The notes under the pieces are model-generated. The model was not told where the DNA came from and ran no database searches. It saw nothing but the letters and a program-made list of their open reading frames with translations. Made by a program: the position numbers and the translations under genes. This document shows, one piece after another, positions 1 through 6,861 of a stretch of DNA of 18,694 nucleotides (positions are counted from its first letter, which is position 1; the number at the start of each line of letters is the position of its first letter). Source of the stretch: Thermoplasmata archaeon (GTDB taxonomy: Archaea > Thermoplasmatota > Thermoplasmata > Lutacidiplasmatales > UBA184); contig JASHQY010000098.1 in the NCBI GenBank assembly GCA_030038885.1, forward strand, positions 1-18,694, read 5' to 3'.

Positions 1-1323
1 GATCGTCAGGAGCCAGATCTGCCGGTACGGGGCGAGCCCGTTCCCCAGGGAAGTAAGGGAGGAGATGGCCAGCGCCGCTCCGATCACGGAGCCGAACTGA
101 CGGAACGCCATCCCGACCCCGCTGCCGACAGCGTACTTGCCCGGGGGCAGGTTGTAGGCAAACGCGCTCGTGAGCACCGGGAGGACGAACGCGATCCCCA
201 CCCCCATCACGAGCGACGCGGGCAGCCAGACACCGAGGTAGTCGGGAACGGAGGTACTGCGGGACCAGAGCAGGCCCTGACCGGCAGCGTACACGAGACC
301 GCCGGGGACCACCAGACGACGGTGCCCGAACCGCGTCGAGAGCCGGCCCGCGACGGGGGCGAGTGCCGCCACGGTCAACGCCGGCGGAGCGAGCGCGAGG
401 CCGGCCCCCAAGAGCGAGAAGTGCCAGACGTCGGTGAGGAAGTAGACGGTGTTGAAGAAGCTCGCCGTGAACCCGACGCAGAAGACGATCATGCCGAGGT
501 TCGCGAAGACGAACCCACGGTCTCGGAAGAGCTCCGGGTCCACGACCGGATGCTTCGCGAAGCGCAGGTGCACCGCGAACGCTGCGAGCAGCGCGAGGCC
601 GCCGAAGAGCGATGCCACGACCGGCAGGCTCGCCCCGCCGAGCGTCCCGCTCTGCACGATCCCGTACGTGATGAGCGTGGCTCCCGAGGTGAGCAGGACT
701 AGGCCGATCACATTCGGTCGGGCACCGGCGGTAACGTCCCGAGACTCCGCCAGGACGGCGTAGCCGACGATCGCCACGATCGCCCCGATCGGAACGTTGA
801 GGAAGAAGATCCAACGCCAGTCCGCGTACTGGACGAGCAGCGCGCCGAGCGTGGGTCCCGCGACGACGGCGGCCGCCGCGACCGCCCCAACGAGCGTCAC
901 TGCAAAGGCCCGGCGCTCGCGGGGGAACGCCCCGAGGGTGAGCGCGAGGCCCGTGCTCGTCAGCAACGCACCCCCGACCGCCTGGAGCGCACGGAACGCG
1001 ATCAAGAGGCCCAGGGTCGGCGCGGCCCCGCTCAAGCCCGAGAACAGCGCGAACGTCGTGATCCCGACCAGGAAGAGGCGCTTGCGGCCGACCAGGTCCG
1101 CGAAACGGCCCGCCGGAACGAGCAGCGCGGCGTAGACGATCGTGTAGGCGTTGACCACCCACGAGACGTCCGTGATGTCGGCGCCCCGGAACCCCCGCGA
1201 GATCGCCGGGAACGCGATGATGACGATCAGTGCGTCGAGGACGACCGCAAACGTCCCGAGACTCGTGATCGCGAAGACCGCCCACGGGGACCTCGGGCGG
1301 GGCGCTTCCGAAGTGACTTGCAT
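1..1323 (-). CDS. DHA2-family MFS multidrug efflux transporter (C-terminus off the left edge)
   Basis: Read from ATG at 1323 leftwards, the frame stays open for 441 codons and runs off the window. It encodes a hydrophobic polytopic membrane protein beginning MQVTSEAPRPRSPWAVFAIT. The first helix contains the VVLDALIVIIAFPAI stretch typical of the 14-helix DHA2 (EmrB/QacA) group. The MFS motif A, GRFADLVGRKR, follows helix 2, and GGALLTSTGLAL and a PTLGALL motif C-like stretch (AGPTLG) follow. These proteins use the proton gradient to expel drugs, dyes or other amphipaths. The family is usually 450-520 residues, so only the last few dozen are missing. It is divergent from an HxlR regulator, and a palindrome sits exactly over its start codon, so repression by that regulator is likely. 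The substrate cannot be told. Confidence 0.93.
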   Translation of the reverse strand, partial: MQVTSEAPRPRSPWAVFAITSLGTFAVVLDALIVIIAFPAISRGFRGADITDVSWVVNAYTIVYAALLVPAGRFADLVGRKRLFLVGITTFALFSGLSGAAPTLGLLIAFRALQAVGGALLTSTGLALTLGAFPRERRAFAVTLVGAVAAAAVVAGPTLGALLVQYADWRWIFFLNVPIGAIVAIVGYAVLAESRDVTAGARPNVIGLVLLTSGATLITYGIVQSGTLGGASLPVVASLFGGLALLAAFAVHLRFAKHPVVDPELFRDRGFVFANLGMIVFCVGFTASFFNTVYFLTDVWHFSLLGAGLALAPPALTVAALAPVAGRLSTRFGHRRLVVPGGLVYAAGQGLLWSRSTSVPDYLGVWLPASLVMGVGIAFVLPVLTSAFAYNLPPGKYAVGSGVGMAFRQFGSVIGAALAISSLTSLGNGLAPYRQIWLLTI

Positions 1324-1336
1324 TATACAAGTCACT
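1312..1336. promoter_or_regulatory. Perfect inverted repeat over the transporter start: probable HxlR operator
   Basis: AGTGACTTG, 7-base spacer, CAAGTCACT: 9-bp perfect arms at 1312-1320 and 1328-1336, centred on the ATG of the efflux gene. HxlR-type dimers bind inverted repeats of this size. Its place over the expected transcription start of the transporter would block that gene directly. Confidence 0.7.
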
Positions 1337-1349
1337 ATGAATCACGCCG

Positions 1350-1361
1350 CTACTTAAGTAG
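1350..1361. promoter_or_regulatory. Palindromic TATA box shared by the divergent transporter and regulator
   Basis: CTACTTAAGTAG is a perfect 12-bp palindrome. It lies about 32 bases before the transporter ATG (minus strand) and about 30 bases before the regulator ATG at 1386 (plus strand), the right spacing for two nearly leaderless transcripts. It also contains ACTT/AAGT, the core of the 1312-1336 half-sites, so it may be a second regulator site. Confidence 0.6.
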
Positions 1362-1385
1362 TGCGCCGTGCTGAGAGCCACCACC

Positions 1386-1766
1386 ATGCCGCGACGCTCC
1401 GTGACGGCTCGGGGACCGCGGGGCACCGTACCGCCCGAACGACGGTCGGTCTGCCCCATCGCCAACACGCTCGATATCCTCGGCGATCGCTGGACGCTCT
1501 TGGTGATCCGGGATCTCCTCAAGGGGAAGCGACGGTACGTCGAGTTCTCCGCCTCTCCCGAGCGGATCGCGACCAACCTCCTTTCGGAGCGGCTGAAGCG
1601 GCTCGAGCAGCAGGGGATCGTCGAGTCCCGGCTCTACAGCACGCATCCCCCCCGCTCGGAGTACCACCTCACGCCGAAGGGCGAGGACCTCCGTCCGGTC
1701 GTGTCGTCCTTGCGGCGCTGGGGGTTGCGCCACATTCTCGGGACCCGCGTGGACGCGAGCCCTTGA
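1386..1766 (+). CDS. HxlR-family winged-helix transcriptional regulator
   Basis: A 126-residue protein with the complete HxlR (DUF24) signature: CPIANTLDILGDRWTLLVIR at about residues 23-42, then SERLKRLEQQGIVESRLY for the recognition helix and turn, and YHLTPKGEDLRPVVSSL for the wing and dimer helix. Cys23 matches the conserved N-terminal cysteine that senses electrophiles or disulfide stress in several family members. I chose ATG 1386 over GTG 1368 because it is about 30 bases after the palindromic TATA box. The gene is divergent from a DHA2 efflux pump, a standard regulator/target pair, and it probably represses both the pump and itself. The inducer is unknown. Confidence 0.92.
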   Translation: MPRRSVTARGPRGTVPPERRSVCPIANTLDILGDRWTLLVIRDLLKGKRRYVEFSASPERIATNLLSERLKRLEQQGIVESRLYSTHPPRSEYHLTPKGEDLRPVVSSLRRWGLRHILGTRVDASP

Positions 1767-2049
1767 CACTGGTCCCGGGCGATTTCGGTGGACCGGGGAC
1801 GAGGGACGTCCGGGCCGGCTCGCGGCGTCCGGGGGCGAACGCTCTCGGCCGCATCGGTGCAGCGCGCAGGCCGCTCGCGGCCGAGAGGACCCTGCTCGGC
1901 CGGATCGAACGGCCTCCTCACGGAGAGGAGCGGACTCGTCCGTGCCCGAGTGGCGGGACCAGGCATGGCCAAAAAGTTCCAGCTCCGGCCGGCCGACCTA
2001 ACCGAGACTGGGATCATGCCTCTGCCCACCGTCCGCCGTTTTTCTTTCA
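1767..2049. other. Intergenic stretch without a convincing gene
   Basis: I see no supported gene between the HxlR stop and the ATPase promoter. A weak hairpin CTCCTC/GAGGAG lies near 1915-1931 and could end the hxlR transcript. A T-rich run (TTTTTCTTTC) lies at about 2040-2049 and could also act as an archaeal terminator. A 30-codon ATG frame at 1965-2057 runs into the promoter and is not called. Confidence 0.4.
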
Positions 2050-2068
2050 TTATATAACGTTATATAAC
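2050..2068 (+). promoter_or_regulatory. Strong palindromic/tandem TATA promoter of the ATPase gene
   Basis: TTATATAACGTTATATAA (2050-2067) is an 18-bp perfect palindrome. It is also two TATATAAC boxes in direct repeat 10 bp apart (2051-2058 and 2061-2068). The second box is centred about 25 bases before GTG 2089. This is by far the most AT-rich element in the window. Confidence 0.7.
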
Positions 2069-2088
2069 AAAACAAATTCTTGCCGAGC

Positions 2089-3213
2089 GTGAATCCGTAC
2101 GTGCCCGGTCAGCCGGCGACTCCTGGCACATTCGCGGGCCGGGAGGCAGTGCTGCGACGGGCTAGCGAAGCGCTTGAGCTGGCTCGTCGTTTGGGGCGGA
2201 ACTCCGTGCTCCTGTTAAACGGGTACCGCGGCAGTGGGAAGACCTCGGTACTCCGAAAGATCGAGGCGCTCACGCTCGCTGCTCGGTCCGATGCCATCGT
2301 GGTAGAGATTCCGCTTCGCATCCACAGCTCCGAGGACCGACTTCTGGCCAGCGTCGTACAGGAGGTAGCTCGACAGCTGGAGGGTCGAGCCGGTGCCGGC
2401 GATCGCGTTCGCGCGTTCCTGTCTCGAGTGCACGGGCTGTCGATCGCCGGAACCGGAGTCACTTTGGGCGCAAGCGCGGCCTCTCGACCCACTTCTGGCC
2501 TCGCGGTCTGGAGAGAGTGCATCGACTCCCTACCCGACGGGAGCATTCTGCTGATCTGCGTCGATGACGCGGAGTTGTTGGACACGAGCGGACTTGGTGC
2601 GCTCAAGACGATCGCCGAGACTCAGGGGCGCGTTCCGATCGTGTTGATCGTGGCGGGTGGGGTCGAACTTGCCGATCGTCTGTCTCAGCCCGACACCTCC
2701 CCGATCGCCAGGATCTTCTCGGCCGGCCGGTTTGATATCGGGGAGCTATCACCGTCCGAAACTGGCGAGGCGCTGAACGCTCCGATACGTGCAGCCGACC
2801 TTCACGGCGGATGGACGACCGACGCCATCGAACTCGTCCACCGCCTTAGCCGCGGCTACCCTTTCCTGGTCCAGTGCCTTGCTCACGCGGCGTTCATCGA
2901 GGGGTCCACCGTCGAGGTCTCACGAGTACAGGCTTCGGTCCCGGAGGCCCTCGAGGTGGGGGGGAGCTGGCTCGAACGAGAATGCGCGTCGGCATCGGAT
3001 GAGGACATTCGCGCCTTTGCCAAGATCGCAGACGTCGGGCGACCGCGGCTACGTAGCTCCGAGATCCTGTCGCTGGGAATCCAAAGTCCGTACATTGGGC
3101 GGCTGGTTCGCCAGAAGATCCTCAAGAAGATCTCACGGGGCCAGTACGAGCTCCGCAAGGCGCCGGTGATCGCCTATTACCACGCACTGGCCCGCGGTCT
3201 ACGTCTGGGCTGA
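2089..3213 (+). CDS. AAA-family (ORC1/Cdc6-like, AAA_16) ATPase with C-terminal winged helix
   Basis: A 374-residue cytoplasmic P-loop ATPase. It starts MNPYVPGQPATPGTFAGRE, the NP(Y/F)xPG...F.GRE entry seen in ORC-like AAA_16 ATPases. Walker A GYRGSGKT is at residues 45-52 and Walker B ILLICVDDAE at about 154-163 (Asp159/Asp160). The last 60 residues (RLRSSEILSLGI...YIGRLVRQKILKKISRGQYELR) look like a winged helix. I prefer GTG 2089 to TTG 2080 because it begins the conserved motif and lies about 25 bases from the TATA box. Base and codon use are less GC-biased than in the neighbours (more T- and A-ending codons), and the gene ends 41 bases from the 3' end of a tRNA-Leu; both hint at acquisition. 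It is not the replication initiator itself as far as I can tell, and its function is unknown. Alternatives are a STAND-like signalling ATPase or a mobile-element or defence ATPase. Confidence 0.85.
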   Translation: MNPYVPGQPATPGTFAGREAVLRRASEALELARRLGRNSVLLLNGYRGSGKTSVLRKIEALTLAARSDAIVVEIPLRIHSSEDRLLASVVQEVARQLEGRAGAGDRVRAFLSRVHGLSIAGTGVTLGASAASRPTSGLAVWRECIDSLPDGSILLICVDDAELLDTSGLGALKTIAETQGRVPIVLIVAGGVELADRLSQPDTSPIARIFSAGRFDIGELSPSETGEALNAPIRAADLHGGWTTDAIELVHRLSRGYPFLVQCLAHAAFIEGSTVEVSRVQASVPEALEVGGSWLERECASASDEDIRAFAKIADVGRPRLRSSEILSLGIQSPYIGRLVRQKILKKISRGQYELRKAPVIAYYHALARGLRLG

Positions 3214-3254
3214 CCCCGAAGCGACGCCGTGGTGAACTCGTCCGACGGACCAGC

Positions 3255-3337
3255 TGCCGGGGCCAGGATTTGAACCTGGGAACTCCTGCGAGAGCAGATC
3301 TTGAGTCTGCCGCCTTTGGCCACTCGGCCACCCCGGC
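3255..3337 (-). tRNA. tRNA-Leu(CAA)
   Basis: Complete type II cloverleaf of 83 nt without intron. Acceptor stem GCCGGGG/CCCCGGC with discriminator A, D-stem GCC/GGC, anticodon stem GCAGA/TCTGC around loop CTCAAGA (anticodon CAA at 3303-3301), long variable arm, T-arm CCAGG-TTCAAAT-CCTGG. CCA is not encoded. A weak TATA-like GGATAAGC lies at about 3363-3370, near 29 bases upstream. Its 3' end faces the atypical ATPase gene, the usual side for integrated elements, but I found no duplicated tRNA end. Confidence 0.95.
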
Positions 3338-3372
3338 GCACGGACACGAGGAGCGGTCCCAGCTTATCCTTG

Positions 3373-3864
3373 CTACGCCGCATCATCGGAGTCGGTCGTC
3401 GGCTCTTCCTCCTCCTCTTCCTCCTCGAGCGGTGCTTCGGACGGCGCTTCGGACAGCACCACGTCGTCCCGAAGGATCGACAGAGGTTCCGACTCCGGCC
3501 CGCGGCCCGCGGACGGCGGGGCGTCCCGTAGCGGCGTCCGCCGCGCCCGCCCGCACCGCAAACAGGTTCGGACGCGCCGGCCGGAGCGGAACCGGGTCCG
3601 CACGGTACGGCCCTCGACCCAGAAGGAGGAACACCCGCGGCAGTAGAGCTCGCGGTACTCGGGGAGGAGACGCACGTTGTAGCGCGTGCCGACGCGGCGG
3701 GCGAGGACGACGTACCGGTCGGCCCGAGCGAGATCCCCCGCGGCGGCCTCGCGCCCGGCGAGCGCGAACAGCGTCGAGATCCGCTCTCGTGCGATGCGCA
3801 CCATGCCCGCGGTGCGGCGCCCGCGCCGACCCCCGTGCCCTACGGAGTTTGGGGCTGCTGGCAT
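3373..3864 (-). CDS. rnp4: Ribonuclease P protein component 4 (Rnp4/Rpp21/Rpr2 family)
   Basis: A 163-residue protein whose core MVRIARERISTLFALAGREA...ARADRYVVLARRVGTRYNVR (residues 21-65) is followed by a zinc ribbon CRGC (75-78) and CLRC (101-104) with the basic stretch RTRFRSGRRVRTC. This is the archaeal Rpp21 homologue, which works with Rpp29 on the specificity domain of the RNase P RNA in 5' maturation of tRNA. The C-terminus is unusual for the family: about 55 residues ending in a run of eight glutamates and an acidic tail. Start choice is open: ATG 3864 keeps the basic GGRRGRRTAG lead-in and overlaps the upstream gene by 25 bases; ATG 3804 would begin at MVRIARERI with a 35-base gap. 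It is probably co-transcribed with the zinc-ribbon gene before it. Confidence 0.88.
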   Translation of the reverse strand: MPAAPNSVGHGGRRGRRTAGMVRIARERISTLFALAGREAAAGDLARADRYVVLARRVGTRYNVRLLPEYRELYCRGCSSFWVEGRTVRTRFRSGRRVRTCLRCGRARRTPLRDAPPSAGRGPESEPLSILRDDVVLSEAPSEAPLEEEEEEEEPTTDSDDAA

Positions 3865-4187
3865 ACGGGGCAGTAGATCGCCGATCGCGAGATGATCGTA
3901 CGGCAGCGGACACAGTACTTCCCCGACGGTGGTGGCGCGATCGGGCCGGTCGGCGGGAGCGAGATCCCGAGCGCGGTCGCGTACGTCGCGGGGGCGGCCG
4001 CCGCGGGTCGGGCGGCGGGCGGGGGAGGCGCCGCCGGTACGGAGGGCCCCGGTGCGCCCCCGACCGGAAGCGGTGGCGGCGGAGGCACCGCGGACGTCGT
4101 GTCGACCTGCGGCAGCGTGTACCCGCACTTGGCGCAGAACAGCGCCCCGTCGCGCGCGATCTCCCCGCAATGAAGGCAAACGACCAC
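3840..4187 (-). CDS. Double zinc-ribbon protein with Pro/Ala-rich linker
   Basis: A 115-residue protein from GTG 4187. An N-terminal zinc ribbon has Cys4, Cys7, Cys18 and Cys21 (CLHCGEIARDGALFCAKCG). A 60-residue Pro/Ala/Gly linker follows, and a second ribbon has Cys92, Cys95, Cys106 and Cys109 (YCVRCRTIISRSAIYCPVC). There is no membrane segment. Such two-ribbon proteins are common in archaea and mostly uncharacterised; nucleic-acid or protein binding is likely but not shown. The cysteine periodicity rules out a shadow frame. It lies first in a two-gene unit with rnp4, overlapping it by 25 bases if the longer rnp4 start is used, and is divergent from the RuvC-like gene. The GTG lies about 25 bases from a GATATATC box, consistent with a leaderless message. 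Confidence 0.75.
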   Translation of the reverse strand: MVVCLHCGEIARDGALFCAKCGYTLPQVDTTSAVPPPPPLPVGGAPGPSVPAAPPPPAARPAAAAPATYATALGISLPPTGPIAPPPSGKYCVRCRTIISRSAIYCPVCQQPQTP

Positions 4188-4197
4188 GACCAGGGCA

Positions 4198-4215
4198 AGA
4201 TTAATGCGATATATC
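4198..4215. promoter_or_regulatory. Shared divergent AT-rich promoter (zinc ribbon-rnp4 / RuvC-like gene)
   Basis: AGATTAATGCGATATATC contains the palindromic GATATATC (4208-4215), centred about 24 bases from GTG 4187 (minus), and ATTAAT, centred about 30 bases before GTG 4232 (plus). It is the only AT-rich stretch in the 44-base divergent gap. Confidence 0.55.
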
Positions 4216-4231
4216 TCCGTCAGGTCCCCCG

Positions 4232-5056
4232 GTGAGACACCGGTCGGTCGCGCTCGTCACCCGGGACCCGGCTCTCTACGGGGAGCTCGCGGGGTTCTTG
4301 CGTGAACGCCGGTTGCCGTCCGTGAGCCTGCTGCCGGGGCAGCGGATTCCCGACCGGGTCGCGGTCGTTCTGACCTCTCCGGAGGAGGCTCGCGAGATCT
4401 CCCATCCCCACGTCCTGGTCGTCGGGGAGGAGGGGGATCGACGCGCGCTCGGCGCGGCCGTCGAGCACGCCCTCGAGGTCGGGGGGCCCGAGGGCGAGGA
4501 CATCGTCGTCGGGATCGACCCCGGGCCGCGGCCCGGGTACGCCGTCTTCGCGGGGAGCACGTGCATCGGGGAGGGCATCCTGGAATCGCCGGAGGCGGCG
4601 GGGGTCTTCTCGGGGCAGCTCCGCCACCGGTTCGCCTCCCGCCGGGTCCTCTTCCGCGTCGGCGCGGGGGACCCGCCCCGTCGAAACCGCGTCGTGAACT
4701 CGCTGCTCACCCACCACCGGTCGGTCGAGCTCGTCGACGAGCAGGGGACGACGCCTCGGGGGCATCGACGACCCCGCGACGCGCTCGCGGCGCGGTCGAT
4801 CGCCCGCGGCGTCGGGCGCCCGGTGCGCGAGCACCTGCCGACGAACCCGACTCCGGGGGAGATCGCGGACACGCAGCGCCTGAGCCGGGAACGGAGCGGG
4901 GGCCTCGTGACGATCTCCCGATCCTCGGCGCATCGGGTCCTCCGGGGGGAGATCTCGCTCGCCGAGGCGGTCGAGACGAAGCTCGCGCCCCGAGGATCGG
5001 ACGACGCGCGGGTCGCCTCCGGGGACGACCCGCGGTCCCGGCGGGAACGCCTTTAA
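4232..5056 (+). CDS. RuvC/YqgF-like RNase H-fold protein of unknown function
   Basis: A 274-residue soluble protein. Residues 91-106 (IVVGIDPGPRPGYAVF) match the first strand of RuvC/YqgF-type RNase H-fold nucleases with the metal-binding Asp96. Candidate further acidic ligands are Glu166 or Glu170 (VELVDEQG) and Asp183 in RDALAARSIA, which resembles the last RuvC helix. A conserved-looking GDPPRRNRVVNSLL (147-159) lies between. Residues 1-90 form a separate alpha/beta domain of the kind found in receiver-like folds. The C-terminal QRLSRERSGGLVTISRSSAHRVLRGEISLAEAV looks like a small helix-turn-helix. It is not Hjc and not bacterial RuvC; I infer a structure-specific nuclease or an inactive relative. 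GTG 4232 is the first start after the shared promoter. gltX follows after 22 bases but has its own TATA box. Confidence 0.7.
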   Translation: MRHRSVALVTRDPALYGELAGFLRERRLPSVSLLPGQRIPDRVAVVLTSPEEAREISHPHVLVVGEEGDRRALGAAVEHALEVGGPEGEDIVVGIDPGPRPGYAVFAGSTCIGEGILESPEAAGVFSGQLRHRFASRRVLFRVGAGDPPRRNRVVNSLLTHHRSVELVDEQGTTPRGHRRPRDALAARSIARGVGRPVREHLPTNPTPGEIADTQRLSRERSGGLVTISRSSAHRVLRGEISLAEAVETKLAPRGSDDARVASGDDPRSRRERL

Positions 5057-5059
5057 TCC
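5051..5059 (+). promoter_or_regulatory. TATA-like box of gltX
   Basis: CTTTAATCC overlaps the stop codon of the RuvC-like gene and is centred about 24 bases before GTG 5079, so gltX may be made both leaderless from here and by read-through. Confidence 0.5.
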
Positions 5060-5078
5060 GCACCGGGGTCGCCTCTCC

Positions 5079-6809
5079 GTGCCGCTGGCCCCCGAAGTCG
5101 CGCAGAGGGCGCGGCGCCTTGCGATCGAGAACGCGATCTCGCACGACGGGGTCCCGCGCGCAGGACCGATCGTCGCGCGCCTGCTCGCGACCGATGCGAC
5201 GCTCCGCGCCCACGCCGAAGAGGTCCGCGCACTCGCCGAGACGGTGGCCACCGAGGTCGCTGCCCTCCCGCGGGCCGAGCTCGAGCCCGCGCTGAGCGCC
5301 CTGGGCGGCGCCGAGACCGATCGGCCGAAGGAGGCGAGATCCGCGGGGGGAGAGTTTCCGGACCTGCCGGGCGCGGAGCTCGGCCAGGTCGTGCTCCGGA
5401 TGGCGCCGTTCCCCAGCGGCGTGCTGCACGTCGGCCACGGCCGGATGCTCTACGTGCATCAGCACTACCGGGAGCGCTACGCCGGCCGACTGCTCCTCGT
5501 CTTCGACGACACCCCGGGCTCCGAGGAGAAGCGGGCCGAGACCGAATACTTCGATCTGATCCTCGGCGATTGCGAGCTCGCCGGCGTCGTCCCGGACCAG
5601 GTCGTCTACAAGTCCGATCGGGTCCCGCAGTTCTACCCCTGGGCCCGTCGGCTCATCGACCGGGGTGCGGCGTACGTCTGCCGCTGCCCCGCGGAGCTCC
5701 TGCGGCAGCGCCGGACCCAGGGGGTCGCGTGCGCGGAACGCGCCCAGTCCCCGGGCGAGGCGGCGGACGAATGGGAGCGCATGCTCTCGGGCGCCTACGC
5801 CGCCGGCGGGGCGGTGCTTCGGCTGAAGACCGACCTCGGCGACCCGGACCCCGCGTTCCGCGATCGCGTGCTCTGCCGCATCAGCGATCTCGACCACCCG
5901 CGCGTCGGGCACCGCTACCGGGTCTGGCCGATGCTCGAGTTCTCGTGGGCCGTCGACGACGTCGAGCTCGGGGTGACCCACGTCCTCCGCGGCAAGGACC
6001 TCGTGATCGAGGACCGCATGCAGCGCTACATCTGGGACGTCCTCGGCGTCGACGGACCGCCGTTCCTCCATTGGGGCATGCTGCGCGTCCGCGAGGCGAA
6101 GGTCTCGAAGAGCAAGTCGTACCGCGAGGTGAAGAGCGGCGTCTACGACGGGTGGTCCGACCCGAGGACCTGGTCGCTCCGATCCCTCGACCGCCGGGGG
6201 ATCTCGATGGAGGCGCTGCGGGCGTTCATCCTCTCGTTCGGGATGTCGCTCGCCGACGTCGAGGTACCGGCGGAGACGCTCTACGCCGAGAACCGCAAGC
6301 GCATCGACGCCACGACCGTCCGCCGCGCCTACGTTCCCGAACCGGTGCGCGTCGACGTGGACGGGTTTCCGGACGCGTTGCGCTCGGTCGAGCTGCCGAA
6401 CCACCCCGACCGGTCCGAGCTCGGGCATCGGACGGTGGCCGCCGGGCCCTCGTTCTACCTCCCCTACGCGGACCTCGCCCGACGGCCGGGGGAGGAGATC
6501 CGCCTCAAGGACCTCGCGAACGTCCGCCTGCCGGCGACGATCGCCCCGAGCCCCTCTCCGATCCGCGCGACCTTCACGAGCCGGGAGAATCGCCGGCTGC
6601 CGCGGCTGCAGTGGGTCGGGGTCGAGGGGTCCGTCCCGGTCGACGTCCTCGGGATCGACGGGACCCACGCGCTCGGCCGGGGCGAGGCGGCGCTCGCGGA
6701 CGCGCGCCCCCGCGAGATCTTCCAGTTCGAGCGGGTCGGCTTCGTGCGGGTCGAGGACCGCCGCTCGACGCCCGGCGAACCGGTGCGGGTCGTCTACGGG
6801 CACCCCTGA
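5079..6809 (+). CDS. gltX: Glutamyl-tRNA synthetase, archaeal type
   Basis: A 576-residue class I synthetase that charges tRNA with glutamate; archaeal enzymes of this type usually also charge tRNA-Gln for later amidation by GatDE. The N-terminal ~100-residue helical extension is normal for the archaeal/eukaryotic form. The HIGH motif is PFPSGVLHVGHGR (HVGH at 117-120), and the second signature is KVSKS at 341-345. EFSWAVDDVELGVTHVLRGKD and GWSDPRTWSLRSLDRRGI are the usual flanking blocks, followed by the all-beta anticodon-binding domain to the end. One departure is FDDTPGSEEKR where most archaeal sequences have FDDTDP. GTG 5079 is chosen for its TATA spacing. A tRNA-Gln(CUG) gene lies elsewhere in the window, but gatD/gatE are not seen here. 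Confidence 0.95.
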   Translation: MPLAPEVAQRARRLAIENAISHDGVPRAGPIVARLLATDATLRAHAEEVRALAETVATEVAALPRAELEPALSALGGAETDRPKEARSAGGEFPDLPGAELGQVVLRMAPFPSGVLHVGHGRMLYVHQHYRERYAGRLLLVFDDTPGSEEKRAETEYFDLILGDCELAGVVPDQVVYKSDRVPQFYPWARRLIDRGAAYVCRCPAELLRQRRTQGVACAERAQSPGEAADEWERMLSGAYAAGGAVLRLKTDLGDPDPAFRDRVLCRISDLDHPRVGHRYRVWPMLEFSWAVDDVELGVTHVLRGKDLVIEDRMQRYIWDVLGVDGPPFLHWGMLRVREAKVSKSKSYREVKSGVYDGWSDPRTWSLRSLDRRGISMEALRAFILSFGMSLADVEVPAETLYAENRKRIDATTVRRAYVPEPVRVDVDGFPDALRSVELPNHPDRSELGHRTVAAGPSFYLPYADLARRPGEEIRLKDLANVRLPATIAPSPSPIRATFTSRENRRLPRLQWVGVEGSVPVDVLGIDGTHALGRGEAALADARPREIFQFERVGFVRVEDRRSTPGEPVRVVYGHP

Positions 6810-6820
6810 GCCGCGCCCGA

Positions 6821-6830
6821 AGGTTTAGAT
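6821..6830 (+). promoter_or_regulatory. TATA-like box of the glyoxalase-like gene
   Basis: AGGTTTAGAT lies just after the gltX stop, centred about 36 bases before ATG 6862. It overlaps an earlier in-frame ATG (6829), which argues against that earlier start. Confidence 0.5.
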
Positions 6831-6861
6831 GCCGGCGAAGGCATCTTTGCCGGAGCCTCCC

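Noticed and set aside
1944..1975. Short resemblance to the D-arm of tRNA-Leu (CCGAGTGGC ... GGCCAAA)
   Set aside because: Only about nine bases match, no acceptor or T-arm follows, and integration sites normally copy the 3' end of the tRNA; not accepted as an attachment site.
1965..2057. A 30-codon frame starting MAKKFQLRPAD in the intergenic region
   Set aside because: It has plausible amino acids but no promoter or ribosome site, and its end runs into the ATPase TATA palindrome.
3383..4198. Alternative minus-strand frames of about 270 codons across the rnp4/zinc-ribbon region
   Set aside because: The cysteine-pair zinc ribbons and the Rpp21 core lie in two successive frames; the long frames are composition artefacts outside those parts.
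4707..6803. Long minus-strand open frame opposite gltX
   Set aside because: It is Arg/Asp/Pro-rich without domain pattern, while the plus strand has the complete GluRS motifs.
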